Assembly: GCF_001542625.1 (NCBI RefSeq)
Contig: NZ_CP016279.1
Location: forward strand, 2,356,001-2,420,000
Source of the DNA: Streptomyces griseochromogenes
Lineage (GTDB): Bacteria > Actinomycetota > Actinomycetes > Streptomycetales > Streptomycetaceae
Length of the DNA: 64,000 bases
Direction of reading: 5' to 3'
Part shown: positions 26,099 through 34,860 of the stretch, piece by piece
Position numbering within the stretch: the first letter of the stretch is position 1
Layout of the letters: each line of letters starts with the position of its first letter
Notes under the pieces: generated by a model
Told to the model about the DNA's origin: nothing
The model's input: only the letters and a program-made list of their open reading frames with translations
Database searches by the model: none
Position numbers and translations under genes: made by a program

Positions 26099-28309
26099 AT
26101 GCATCAGCAGCCGACCCGGCCCTCCGCCGCTGACGACAACCGCCCGCCCCCAGGCGTGCGAGAGCCCTTCCCGCAAGCCGGTCCATCCACCAGCGCACAT
26201 GAAACCGTCCGTGTCCTGCGTACGCCTTCGAATCCCCCGGCCGCCCACGGCACGATCAAGGCCCCGGCCCCGCCGACGAGCGGGCTCCGCCGCACCGCCA
26301 CCGCGGCACCTTCCGGCGTGTCCGGACGCACTCCGTACCCGCCGCCCCGGCCCGCCCCTGAGCTGCCGCCCACGCACATCGCGCTGATCTGCGTCGCCCT
26401 GCCGGGACTCGCCATCTCAGGCGAGCAGGGACAACTGGCCGGCCGGGGGCTGGAGGGGTTCTACCGCGGCGGCAGGCGTCTGCTCTCGCGATGCCAGGTC
26501 CGCGTGGCCGGGCGCGAACCGCTCGTGGTGCAGGCCCGCATGATGGGAGCAGATCGAGCCCGATTCGTGGGAACGCTGCGTGCCTCCCCGGCGGCAGGCC
26601 CGGATCCCGACGTCGTCGTCGAGCGCACCCGTAGCGCCGACGGGACCGAACGCATCACGCTGCTCAACGCCACCCCGCGTCCCCTGCGCCTCCCCGTCGA
26701 GGTCGCTCTGGGCACGGACCTCGCCGACCTCGGCGCCATCGCCTCCGGCTCGACCGGCCCCGAACTGCCGGCCAGCGTCCATGACTCGGGTCTGCGCTGG
26801 TCCTCGGCGGGCGGCGGGGCCTGCGTCACCGCGCACCCGCCGCCCGCCGACGCGCTGGCCTCTGCCGGACTGCTGCGCTGGGAACTGGAACTGCCTCCGG
26901 GCGGAACGGCAGACGTGGAACTACGGGTACGCCCGGACGGAGCGAGAGCCACACCGCTGCGCTCCGTGCGACAGGCCGCCACCAGCCCCCTCGCACCGGC
27001 GCGGGCGGTAGGCGACGATCCTCGGGCGGCCGCACTGCTGCTGGCCGCCGTCGACGACCTCCAGGCCCTGCTGCTGCGCGACCCGGCGGACCCCTCCGAC
27101 ACGTACCTCGCGGCGGGCGCGCCCTGGCGCTGCGGAATGGCACCGGCCGAGGCGCTCGCCGCCGCCCGGATGGCGCTGCCCCTCGGTACCCGACTCGCCG
27201 CGGGCACGCTGCGTACCCTGGCCCGTACCCAGCTGCCCGGCCCGGGCCCGCGGGCCGGTCTCATCCCCGGTCCGCGACGTGACGCCGGCGGGCTCCTCCC
27301 GCCCGCGTGCACGGGCACGGAAGCGACGCTGCTCTTCCCCGTCCTGCTCGCCGAGGCCCGCAGATGGGGGCTCCCCGAGCAGGAGACACGGGAACTGCTG
27401 CCCGCGGCCGAGCGCTGTCTGACCTGGCTGCGGACCACCGCGGGCGACGGCCCCTACCTTGCCGACCCGCAGCCCGCAGGTCCTATCCGCTGCGAGACCC
27501 AGGCCCACTCCCAGCGGGCGGCCGTCCTAGGCGCCGATCTCCTCGACGCATACGACAGACCGGGCGGACCGGAGTTACGGCAGTGGGCTCAGGCCGCGCG
27601 GAGGGCGTTCCGGAAGGACTTCTGGGTCGAGGACCGGGGCGGCGGACGCCCTGCCGCGGCGCTGGCGCCGGACCGCCGTCCCCTCGCGCACCTCGGCTCC
27701 ACCGCCGTGCACCTCCTCGACACCGGCCTGCTCGACGCGGGCGGGCTCGCCCCGGGCCTGCTCGACAAGGTGCAGACCGAACACCTCGCCCGGCTGCTCG
27801 GCGGCCCGGCGATGGACTCGGGATGGGGACTGCGCGGTCTTGGCACCAAGGAGGCCGGACACAATCCCTTCGGCCACCGCGGCGGAGCCGTCCGGGTTCA
27901 GGAGACCGCACTCGCCGTCGCCGGGCTGGCCGCCGCCGGCTACGAGAAGGAGGCGACCGGCCTGCTGCGGGGGCTGCTGGACGCGGCGGAGCACTTCGAC
28001 CACCGGCTGCCGGAGATGTTCGCCGGGGAACAGCGCTCCGCGGGCAGCGCTCCGCTCCCGCACCCGGCAGCCTGCCGACCGGCAGCGACCGCCGCTGCCG
28101 CCGCGATCCTGGTCCTGACCTCGCTCGCGGGCATTCGCCCCGACGCCCCCGCTCGCACCGTCACCCTGCGCCCGATGCGGAGCGCCCCCCTCGGCGAGAT
28201 CACTCTGACCGGGCTGCGCGTGGTCGGCGCTCCCTTCGCAGTGCGAGTCAGCAGGCTGGGCCTCGCCATGGTCGAGGACGCGGCGGACGGCCTGCAATTG
28301 GGGGTGTGA
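26099..28309 (+). CDS. Glycogen-debranching-like (GDE_N_bis) protein with a TTA codon
   Basis: 736 aa. The N-terminal 90 residues are Pro-rich. Residues about 100-340 form a beta-sandwich of the GDE N-terminal type (LAGRGLEGFYRGGRRLLSRC), followed by an (alpha/alpha)6-barrel-like region (DTYLAAGAPWRCGM, GLRGLGTKEAGHNPFGHRGGAVRVQET). The family is usually annotated amylo-alpha-1,6-glucosidase-like; activity here is unproven. ATG 26099 follows AGAGGAAG. Codon 493 (27575-27577) is TTA, decoded only by the bldA tRNA in Streptomyces, so translation may be developmentally gated. Confidence 0.8.
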   Translation: MHQQPTRPSAADDNRPPPGVREPFPQAGPSTSAHETVRVLRTPSNPPAAHGTIKAPAPPTSGLRRTATAAPSGVSGRTPYPPPRPAPELPPTHIALICVALPGLAISGEQGQLAGRGLEGFYRGGRRLLSRCQVRVAGREPLVVQARMMGADRARFVGTLRASPAAGPDPDVVVERTRSADGTERITLLNATPRPLRLPVEVALGTDLADLGAIASGSTGPELPASVHDSGLRWSSAGGGACVTAHPPPADALASAGLLRWELELPPGGTADVELRVRPDGARATPLRSVRQAATSPLAPARAVGDDPRAAALLLAAVDDLQALLLRDPADPSDTYLAAGAPWRCGMAPAEALAAARMALPLGTRLAAGTLRTLARTQLPGPGPRAGLIPGPRRDAGGLLPPACTGTEATLLFPVLLAEARRWGLPEQETRELLPAAERCLTWLRTTAGDGPYLADPQPAGPIRCETQAHSQRAAVLGADLLDAYDRPGGPELRQWAQAARRAFRKDFWVEDRGGGRPAAALAPDRRPLAHLGSTAVHLLDTGLLDAGGLAPGLLDKVQTEHLARLLGGPAMDSGWGLRGLGTKEAGHNPFGHRGGAVRVQETALAVAGLAAAGYEKEATGLLRGLLDAAEHFDHRLPEMFAGEQRSAGSAPLPHPAACRPAATAAAAAILVLTSLAGIRPDAPARTVTLRPMRSAPLGEITLTGLRVVGAPFAVRVSRLGLAMVEDAADGLQLGV

Positions 28310-28411
28310 CCTCGCACGACGCGACCGGCACAGCACATGGGCACCGACCCTGAAGCCCATACCGGAACGAAGCGGATCCGCCATCGATGCGGCTCACGAA
28401 GGGAGTGTTTA

Positions 28412-28426
28412 TCGTCAGGCAGACGA
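28412..28426. promoter_or_regulatory. Candidate operator of the Nudix regulator
   Basis: TCGTC-aggca-GACGA is an inverted repeat just upstream of a -10-like TATGAT (28428-28433). A protein bound here would cover the promoter. The downstream gene has a putative DNA-binding domain, suggesting autoregulation. Confidence 0.5.
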
Positions 28427-28427
28427 C

Positions 28428-28433
28428 TATGAT
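28428..28433 (+). promoter_or_regulatory. -10 element, leaderless promoter
   Basis: TATGAT is a near-consensus -10 ending 6 nt before ATG 28440. No ribosome binding site is present (CGCCGC before ATG), so a leaderless mRNA is likely. Confidence 0.6.
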
Positions 28434-28439
28434 CGCCGC

Positions 28440-29198
28440 ATGCCCTACGACCCGTCAGCGTTTCCGCCCTTCGCCGTCACCGTGGACCTGGTCGTGCTGA
28501 CCGTGCGCCGCCATGCCCTGTGTGCGCTGGCGGTACGCAGGGGCGAGCCGCCGTTCCAAGGGCGCTGGGCGCTGCCCGGCGGCTTCGTGCGGGCCGACGA
28601 AGACCTGTCCCAGGCGGCAGCGCGTGAGCTGGCCGAGGAGACCGGGCTGCGCGCCCACGACCCCTCGGTTCCCGCCCAGGACAACGGCGCCCACCTGGAA
28701 CAGCTCGCCACCTACGGCGACCCGAAGCGGGACCCGCGGATGCGGGTGGTCAGCGTGGCGCACCTCGCTCTCGCCCCGGACCTGCCCGCGCCCCGGGCGG
28801 GCGGCGACGCCAGCAATGCGCGGTGGGCGCCGGTCGAGGAACTGCTCCAGCAGGGCGGATACGGCCGTGACGGCGAACCCGTGGCGCCGCTCGCCTTCGA
28901 CCATGCCCAGATCCTCGCCGACGGAGTCGAGCGGGCACGATCCAAGATCGAGTACTCGTCGCTGGCCACCGCGTTCTGTCCGCCCGAGTTCACCGTCGGA
29001 GAGCTGCGCCGGGTCTACGAGGCGGTGTGGGGCGTGGCCCTCGACCCGCGCAACTTCCATCGCAAGGTCACCGGGACCCCGGGATTCCTCGTTCCGACGG
29101 GCGGCACGACCACCCGTCAGGGAGGCAGGCCCGCTCAGCTCTTCCGGGCCGGTGGCGCCACCCTGCTCAACCCTCCGATGCTCCGCCCCGAGGTCTGA
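28440..29198 (+). CDS. Nudix hydrolase / NrtR-like regulator
   Basis: 252 aa. The N-terminal Nudix fold has an intact Nudix box (G-x5-E-x7-REL-x-EE-x-G from GGFVRADED to AEETGL). After about residue 150 a winged-helix-like region follows (SSLATAFCPPEFTVGELRRVYEAVWG, then NFHRKVTGTPG), the arrangement of NrtR, which senses ADP-ribose and controls NAD genes. Because the box is intact it may also hydrolyse ADP-ribose. No NAD gene is adjacent; its target may be itself, through the inverted repeat overlapping its promoter. Confidence 0.8.
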   Translation: MPYDPSAFPPFAVTVDLVVLTVRRHALCALAVRRGEPPFQGRWALPGGFVRADEDLSQAAARELAEETGLRAHDPSVPAQDNGAHLEQLATYGDPKRDPRMRVVSVAHLALAPDLPAPRAGGDASNARWAPVEELLQQGGYGRDGEPVAPLAFDHAQILADGVERARSKIEYSSLATAFCPPEFTVGELRRVYEAVWGVALDPRNFHRKVTGTPGFLVPTGGTTTRQGGRPAQLFRAGGATLLNPPMLRPEV

Positions 29199-29263
29199 GA
29201 GCCTGGACCCGGCGACGCCAGGCTGCCGCAACCGCAAGCCTGCCCCGAGGCTCGATCCGTCGA

Positions 29264-31711
29264 ATGGCGGACACGAGTCCCTCTGACCTGGACGCCACCG
29301 CGCAGCAGGTCGGGTTATACCGGAAAAACCGGACATTGCGCGCTATCTTGCTGCAGGTGATCCAGGCCTTCGGACTGACCAGCAACGACCGCAAGGCGCA
29401 CCCGCCCGCCGTCGACGATGTCTCCTTCGAGGCACGTGCCGGCCGTGTCACCGTGCTCCTCGGGGCGGCGGGGGCGGGCAAGACGACCGTGCTCAGACTG
29501 ATGCTCGAACTCCAACAGGGTCGCGGCATCACCTACTTCAGGGGCCGGCCCCTGCACCGTATCGCCCACCCGTCGCGGGAAGTCGGCGTGCTTCTCGGTG
29601 ACGTGCCCGGTCATCCGGCCCGCTCGGTCCGCGGTCACCTGCGCATGCTGTGCGCGGCAGCGGGCGTTCCTGCCCGGCGCGCCGACGAGGTCCTCGAAGC
29701 GGTCGGCCTCGTCGGCCTCCGTGAGGAACGCCTGGGCACCCTCTCGCGCGGCATGGACCGCAGACTCGGACTGGCCTGCGCCCTGCTGCCCGACCCGCAC
29801 ACGCTCGTGCTGGACGACCCCACCGACGGTCTCTCCACTCGTGAGGCGCGCTGGCTGCACGGCATGCTGCGGGCACACGCCGTCCAGGGCGGCACGGTGC
29901 TGTTCACGACGGCCGACACCAAAGAGGCCGCTCGCACGGCCGACCGGGTCGTCACGCTCGACGGCGGCAGGCTCGTCGCTGACCAGGAGGCCAGGGAGTT
30001 CGCCCGCACCCGGCTGCGTCCGCGTGTGGCCGTGCGCAGTCCCCACGCCCCCCGTCTCGCCGCCCTGCTGACCAAAGAGGCCCGTTCCGCCCGGCGCTCG
30101 GTCGAGGTCGTGCGGGAAGGCGGCAACCGCCTCTCCGTGTACGGCAGTACGACGGCCGATGTCGGCGAGATCGCGTTCCGCCACGGCATTCTCGTCCATC
30201 AACTCGCGGACGAGGTGGGGGACATGGGGCCGGGTGCGGAAGCGGGCTCCGGATGCGGGCCGGGCGCGGCCGGCGAGGCCGTGACGGTCGGACGGGAGAA
30301 GCTCGAACCGGAATCCGCGCGGGATGACCGGGCGCCAGCCGCACCCGGCTCCTTGCCGGAGGAGCGGGCCTCGGGGTGCGTGGAGGCGGCGCCTGGTGTC
30401 TCGGCTGAGGAGCAGGAGCAGGAGCGTGCGGTGTCCGGCGTCTCGACGTCAGAGGAGGAGCCGGATCCGGAGCAGAGCCTCGGCGGCGATGTGCCGTCGC
30501 TCGGGAGAGCCCGGGGCCATCAGACCGTGCCGGACCGCGAGGCGACCGATGCCACCCCCGCGGCCGGGCCGTCACGGCCCGACACCGCCTCCGATGCCGA
30601 CCGCACGTCGTCCGACGGCGCCTGCGGCGTGGGCGCGGCAGACACCGGCGATGGCGCTGCTCCCGCCGACGTGCCCGCGATCGCAGCCGGCGGCCGGCCC
30701 GCTGCGGCCGCACCGGAGGCCGGTCTCCCCGGTGACGGTGGCGACCCCGAGCAGCGCCCCGGCACGACGCGTACTGCCGTCGGCGCCCGGGCGGCCGGCG
30801 CGACCGTTCCCGGCGCGCGGAATCCGGACGCCCGGAAGTCGGGCAGCCGTCAACCTCAGGCCGAACTCCCCTCGCGCCCCGAAGCGGCGCCTGTCCTCGA
30901 CGACCTGTCCCCCCTCCCGCCCCCCATCACCGTCCGCCCTGCCCGCAGCCCCCTCCGCCCGCTGCGCTACGAACTGCGGCGCGCCACCGGGATCGGCACC
31001 GGCTTCCTCACCTGTGGAGCCGTGCTGGTGGTGTCCGCGCTCACCGCCGTAGTCCTGGCGCGGGTCGGTCACACCCCGCAGGCACGGTTGTTCGCGGCGT
31101 GGCCCCGGCAGCTGCCGCTGCCGCCCGCGGCCTTCGCGGCGGGGCTGCTTGGTGCGCTGGCCTTCGGAGACGAGTTCCGCCACCCCGCGCTGGCGGCGGA
31201 CCGGGGCACCGTGCCCCGCTGGCTGGGGCTGCTCACCGCCAAGCTCCTCGTCTCCGGGACCACCGCCGTGATGCTGGCCTTCCTCACCGTGGGCTGCGAC
31301 GCCGAAGCGCTCTATCTCGTCTACGGTCGGGAGCTCACGCAAGTTCCCTCGGACTGGCTTTCGCTGAGCGTGAGTTGGTTCGGGCTGGTGGTCGGCTGTG
31401 CCTGGGCCGGGGTTCTGGCGGCCGGCGTCTTCCGTTCCACCGCGGCGGGTCTCGCCGCCGTACTCGCCGTACCCGTTCTCGTCGTCCCCCTCGTGCACCT
31501 GGCGTTGCGGGGGCATGCCGTGCCGATGGCGGTCGGCTTGCCCCTGCGCATGAGGGAGCTCTTCCTCCTGCAATGGCCGTTCGGAGGTGAGCGCTATCTG
31601 CTCGGCGTGGCCCGGGTCGTCGCCCAACCCGTCGGCGGTGCGATGACGTTGTCGCTCGCCGCGCTGCTGTGCGCGTATGTGCTCACGACACTGCGCGCCA
31701 GAGTCCGATGA
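29264..31711 (+). CDS. One-chain ABC transporter (ATPase + linker + membrane domain) with an early TTA codon
   Basis: 815 aa. ATPase domain (about 40-300): Walker A GAAGAGKTT (67-75), LSRGM as a variant signature, and LVLDDP as Walker B with Asp where the catalytic Glu normally lies. Residues 320-565 are a Gly/Ala/Glu-rich linker with no predicted fold. Residues 570-815 contain about six membrane segments of an ABC-2-like permease. A TTA codon occurs at residue 18 (29315-29317), making expression bldA-dependent if ATG 29264 is right; GAGG is about 14 nt upstream, so the start is not certain. It lies upstream of whiH. The substrate is unknown. Confidence 0.75.
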   Translation: MADTSPSDLDATAQQVGLYRKNRTLRAILLQVIQAFGLTSNDRKAHPPAVDDVSFEARAGRVTVLLGAAGAGKTTVLRLMLELQQGRGITYFRGRPLHRIAHPSREVGVLLGDVPGHPARSVRGHLRMLCAAAGVPARRADEVLEAVGLVGLREERLGTLSRGMDRRLGLACALLPDPHTLVLDDPTDGLSTREARWLHGMLRAHAVQGGTVLFTTADTKEAARTADRVVTLDGGRLVADQEAREFARTRLRPRVAVRSPHAPRLAALLTKEARSARRSVEVVREGGNRLSVYGSTTADVGEIAFRHGILVHQLADEVGDMGPGAEAGSGCGPGAAGEAVTVGREKLEPESARDDRAPAAPGSLPEERASGCVEAAPGVSAEEQEQERAVSGVSTSEEEPDPEQSLGGDVPSLGRARGHQTVPDREATDATPAAGPSRPDTASDADRTSSDGACGVGAADTGDGAAPADVPAIAAGGRPAAAAPEAGLPGDGGDPEQRPGTTRTAVGARAAGATVPGARNPDARKSGSRQPQAELPSRPEAAPVLDDLSPLPPPITVRPARSPLRPLRYELRRATGIGTGFLTCGAVLVVSALTAVVLARVGHTPQARLFAAWPRQLPLPPAAFAAGLLGALAFGDEFRHPALAADRGTVPRWLGLLTAKLLVSGTTAVMLAFLTVGCDAEALYLVYGRELTQVPSDWLSLSVSWFGLVVGCAWAGVLAAGVFRSTAAGLAAVLAVPVLVVPLVHLALRGHAVPMAVGLPLRMRELFLLQWPFGGERYLLGVARVVAQPVGGAMTLSLAALLCAYVLTTLRARVR

Positions 31712-31775
31712 CATCCGTCCGCACGCTTCGTAGCCCCGCTGTGTGCACAACTCCCCGGAGAAAGCCCGTTTCTTT

Positions 31776-31782
31776 CCGATAA
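31776..31782 (+). promoter_or_regulatory. WhiG-type -10 element upstream of whiH
   Basis: CCGATAA matches the -10 of WhiG (sigma-28-like) promoters, 93 bp before the whiH start. I could not find a convincing TAAA -35 at the expected spacing. whiH is a known WhiG-dependent gene in S. coelicolor, which supports the reading. Confidence 0.5.
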
Positions 31783-31874
31783 GGCGTCAATTGCGACGGG
31801 GTGAGCGATCACCCTTTCGTGTGCTTTTCACCAAAGACCTCAAGGGAGTTGGAGGCGGCGCCGACAAAGGATCC

Positions 31875-32762
31875 GTGAGTACCCTTGCGCACACCATGAT
31901 GACCGCCGCCCGCTCCGCAGACTCTGGTCTGACCGGCCCGGGCGAACTCGACCGCTACCCCTACGCCGAGGCATCGGTGGCCGACCGCGTCGGAGCGCCC
32001 GCCTGGGACGGAGCGGACCCCGAGCTGGGCCGCGTGGGCCGGCGCGCCGCGGGCAGCCGCGGACGCGGACTGCACGGCCAACTCGTCCAGCAGCTGGGTC
32101 AGATGATCGTCTCCGGAGACCTGGGGGCGGACCGCCCGCTGGTACCCGAGGAGATCGGCCAGCGCTTCGAGGTCTCCCGTACCGTCGTCCGTGAGTCCCT
32201 CCGCGTCCTGGAGGCCAAGGGCCTCGTCAGCGCCCGCCCGAACGTCGGCACCCGCGTGCGGCCCGTCAGCGACTGGAACCTCCTGGATCCGGACATCATC
32301 GAGTGGCGGGCCTTCGGGCCGCAGCGCGACGACCAGCGCCGCGAGCTGAGCGAGCTGCGCTGGACGATCGAGCCCCTCGCCGCCCGCCTAGCCGCCGGGC
32401 ACGGACGCGAGGAGGTGCAGCAGCGCCTCTCCGACATGGTCGAGATCATGAGCCATGCCATGGCGCAGGGCGACACGCTGACCTTCTCGCGCGCCGACAA
32501 CGAGTTCCACACCCTGCTCATCCAGATCGCGGGCAACCGCATGCTGGAGCACCTCTCCGGGATCGTCTCGGCCGCCCTCCAGGTCTCCGGCGGCCCGGTC
32601 ACCGGCTGTGACCGGCCGAACGAGGGCTCTCTCGCGCTGCACGCACGGATCGTCGACGCGCTCGGCACCGGCGACGGGACGGCGGCGGAGTCGGCCATGC
32701 GCCAACTGCTCACCGTCCACCCCGAGGTGGAGCGCGTGGTTCCGGCCCCGCGCGAGCACTGA
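31875..32762 (+). CDS. whiH: WhiH, GntR/FadR-family sporulation regulator
   Basis: 295 aa. The GntR winged helix spans about residues 60-125 (LGQMIVSGDLGADRPLVPEEIGQRFEVSRTVVRESL-like, then VLEAKGLVSARPNVGTRV), followed by an all-helical FadR/FCD effector domain with conserved acidic and histidine residues (RADNEFHTLL, LHARIVDAL) that may bind metal and ligand. GTG 31875 follows AAAGGA and fits the known WhiH start STLAHTMMTAARS. Position directly upstream of hrdB is the classical whiH location. It is needed for sporulation septation in aerial hyphae in S. coelicolor. Confidence 0.95.
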   Translation: MSTLAHTMMTAARSADSGLTGPGELDRYPYAEASVADRVGAPAWDGADPELGRVGRRAAGSRGRGLHGQLVQQLGQMIVSGDLGADRPLVPEEIGQRFEVSRTVVRESLRVLEAKGLVSARPNVGTRVRPVSDWNLLDPDIIEWRAFGPQRDDQRRELSELRWTIEPLAARLAAGHGREEVQQRLSDMVEIMSHAMAQGDTLTFSRADNEFHTLLIQIAGNRMLEHLSGIVSAALQVSGGPVTGCDRPNEGSLALHARIVDALGTGDGTAAESAMRQLLTVHPEVERVVPAPREH

Positions 32763-32955
32763 GCCGTACCGGACACGGAGCGGTCGCCGGTGTGCCGCGC
32801 TCTGGTGGTGCTCGTGGCAGCGCCGGGCGAGGGAACCGGCCGTCGCCGGGGCCCATCGGATCCTTGGAATCCGGTGGGGTCCGGCGACGTGGCGGGCCGC
32901 CGCGGTGGGCGGAGCGGCTGCGGTTGGTTCATCGGTGACCTTCTTTGCCTATATC

Positions 32956-32974
32956 TGACCGCTTTTGACCGCTT
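32956..32974 (+). repeat. Direct repeat TGACCGCTT, 10-bp period
   Basis: Two exact copies of TGACCGCTT start at 32956 and 32966, one helical turn apart, in the distal hrdB promoter region. The second copy contains TTGACC, a possible -35 hexamer. Confidence 0.55.
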
Positions 32975-33055
32975 ACGGGGTGTGACTCGGGCCACGAAGA
33001 TTGGGCGTAACGCTCGTGGGAACAACGCGATGACCTAAGAGGTGACAGCCGCGGA

Positions 33056-33082
33056 GGGAATACGGACGCCATCACAGGCGCT
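33056..33082 (+). promoter_or_regulatory. Candidate sigma-R promoter of hrdB
   Basis: GGGAAT, 18 bp, then GCT: eight of nine positions of the sigma-R consensus GGGAAT-N18-GTT. hrdB of S. coelicolor has a sigma-R-dependent second promoter induced by thiol stress, and this site (about 110 bp upstream of the start) is in the right place. Confidence 0.55.
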
Positions 33083-33196
33083 GTGAATCTTCCCGGCACC
33101 CGCCCGCTCCGTCGGCCCATCCCCAGGCCGGTGGTCGGCTCCTGTCCACTGTGGACGGGGCCGGAAGCCGTTTTCCAACGTTCCGAGAGGTTGTTC

Positions 33197-34738
33197 GTGT
33201 CGGCCAGCACATCCCGTACGCTCCCGCCGGAGATCGCCGAGTCCGTCTCTGTCATGGCGCTCATTGAGCGGGGAAAGGCTGAGGGGCAGATCGCCGGCGA
33301 CGATGTGCGTCGGGCCTTCGAAGCTGACCAGATTCCGGCCACTCAGTGGAAGAACGTACTGCGCAGCCTCAACCAGATCCTTGAGGAAGAGGGTGTGACG
33401 CTGATGGTCAGTGCAGCAGAGCCCAAGCGCACCCGAAAGAGCGTCGCAGCGAAGAGTCCGGCCAAGCGCACCGCCACCAAGACGGTCGCGGCGAAGGCGG
33501 TGACCACCAGGAAGGCCACCGCCACCACGGCTGCCCCGACTGCGCCCGCCGCTCCGCTCGCCGACGATCCCGCCGAGGAAGCCACACCGGCCAGGAAGGC
33601 CGCCGCCAAGAAGGCGACTGCCAAGAAGGCGGTCGCGAAGAAGACCGTCGCCAAGAAGACGGCCGCCAAGAAGACCACGGCGAAGAAGGACGACGCCGAG
33701 CTGCTCGAGGAAGAGGTCCTCGAGGAAACCAAGGTCACCGACGAGCCCGAGGGCGCCGAGAGCGCGGGCTTCGTCCTGTCCGACGAGGACGAGGACGACG
33801 CACCCGCCCAGCAGGTCGCCGCGGCCGGTGCCACCGCCGACCCGGTCAAGGACTACCTGAAGCAGATCGGCAAAGTCCCCCTGCTCAACGCCGAGCAGGA
33901 GGTCGAGCTGGCCAAGCGCATCGAGGCGGGTCTGTTCGCCGAGGACAAGCTGGCCAACGCCGACAAGCTGGCGCCGAAGCTCAAGCGCGAACTGGAGATC
34001 ATCGCCGAGGATGGCCGCCGCGCCAAGAACCACCTCCTGGAGGCCAACCTCCGTCTGGTGGTCTCCCTGGCCAAGCGCTACACCGGCCGCGGCATGCTCT
34101 TCCTGGACCTCATCCAGGAGGGCAACCTCGGTCTGATCCGCGCGGTCGAGAAGTTCGACTACACCAAGGGCTACAAGTTCTCCACGTACGCCACCTGGTG
34201 GATCCGTCAGGCGATCACCCGCGCCATGGCCGACCAGGCCCGCACCATCCGTATCCCGGTGCACATGGTCGAGGTCATCAACAAGCTCGCGCGCGTGCAG
34301 CGCCAGATGCTCCAGGACCTGGGCCGCGAGCCCACCCCGGAGGAGCTGGCCAAGGAGCTCGACATGACCCCGGAGAAGGTCATCGAGGTCCAGAAGTACG
34401 GCCGCGAGCCCATCTCCCTGCACACCCCGCTGGGCGAGGACGGTGACAGCGAGTTCGGTGACCTCATCGAGGACTCCGAGGCCGTCGTCCCGGCCGACGC
34501 CGTCAGCTTCACGCTTCTGCAGGAGCAGCTGCACTCGGTTCTGGACACCCTGTCCGAGCGCGAGGCCGGCGTCGTTTCCATGCGTTTCGGTCTCACCGAC
34601 GGTCAGCCGAAGACCCTCGACGAGATCGGCAAGGTGTACGGCGTGACGCGTGAGCGCATCCGCCAGATCGAGTCCAAGACCATGTCGAAGCTGCGCCACC
34701 CGTCGCGTTCGCAGGTGCTGCGCGACTACCTCGACTAG
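33197..34738 (+). CDS. hrdB: Principal RNA polymerase sigma factor HrdB
   Basis: 513 aa, group 1 sigma-70. Residues about 75-170 form a Lys/Ala-rich repetitive tract ([14 protein letters not shown] and similar) typical of streptomycete HrdB. Region 1.2 begins [16 protein letters not shown]; region 2 has [20 protein letters not shown] and [13 protein letters not shown]; region 4.2 has [15 protein letters not shown] 33197 fits the conserved [16 protein letters not shown] start and has AGAGG upstream. It directs housekeeping transcription. A strong terminator follows. Confidence 0.98.
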   Translation: MSASTSRTLPPEIAESVSVMALIERGKAEGQIAGDDVRRAFEADQIPATQWKNVLRSLNQILEEEGVTLMVSAAEPKRTRKSVAAKSPAKRTATKTVAAKAVTTRKATATTAAPTAPAAPLADDPAEEATPARKAAAKKATAKKAVAKKTVAKKTAAKKTTAKKDDAELLEEEVLEETKVTDEPEGAESAGFVLSDEDEDDAPAQQVAAAGATADPVKDYLKQIGKVPLLNAEQEVELAKRIEAGLFAEDKLANADKLAPKLKRELEIIAEDGRRAKNHLLEANLRLVVSLAKRYTGRGMLFLDLIQEGNLGLIRAVEKFDYTKGYKFSTYATWWIRQAITRAMADQARTIRIPVHMVEVINKLARVQRQMLQDLGREPTPEELAKELDMTPEKVIEVQKYGREPISLHTPLGEDGDSEFGDLIEDSEAVVPADAVSFTLLQEQLHSVLDTLSEREAGVVSMRFGLTDGQPKTLDEIGKVYGVTRERIRQIESKTMSKLRHPSRSQVLRDYLD

Positions 34739-34757
34739 GTCCCGGTCGTACGACGGC

Positions 34758-34792
34758 GAAGGCCCGGCTCCCCTCGTGGGAGCCGGGCCTTC
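34758..34792 (+). terminator. hrdB terminator
   Basis: Perfect 15-bp stem (GAAGGCCCGGCTCCC and complement) with 5-nt loop CTCGT, 20 bp after the stop codon. Confidence 0.9.
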
Positions 34793-34860
34793 GTGCTGCG
34801 CGCAGCCGTGCCGTGGATGACTCTGGGTGTCCCAGCATCACCGCGGAGTGAGGAGTCTGC

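Larger units (their letters stand above)
32763..33196. other. hrdB promoter region
   Basis: 434 bp without a gene. It contains a one-turn direct repeat (32956-32974) and a sigma-R-like promoter (33056-33082). The ribosome binding site AGAGG lies 6 nt before the hrdB GTG. Confidence 0.6.

Noticed and set aside
33402..33700. Lys/Ala-rich repetitive tract in hrdB as a possible insertion or tandem-repeat anomaly
   Set aside because: This is a normal feature of streptomycete HrdB N-terminal regions.
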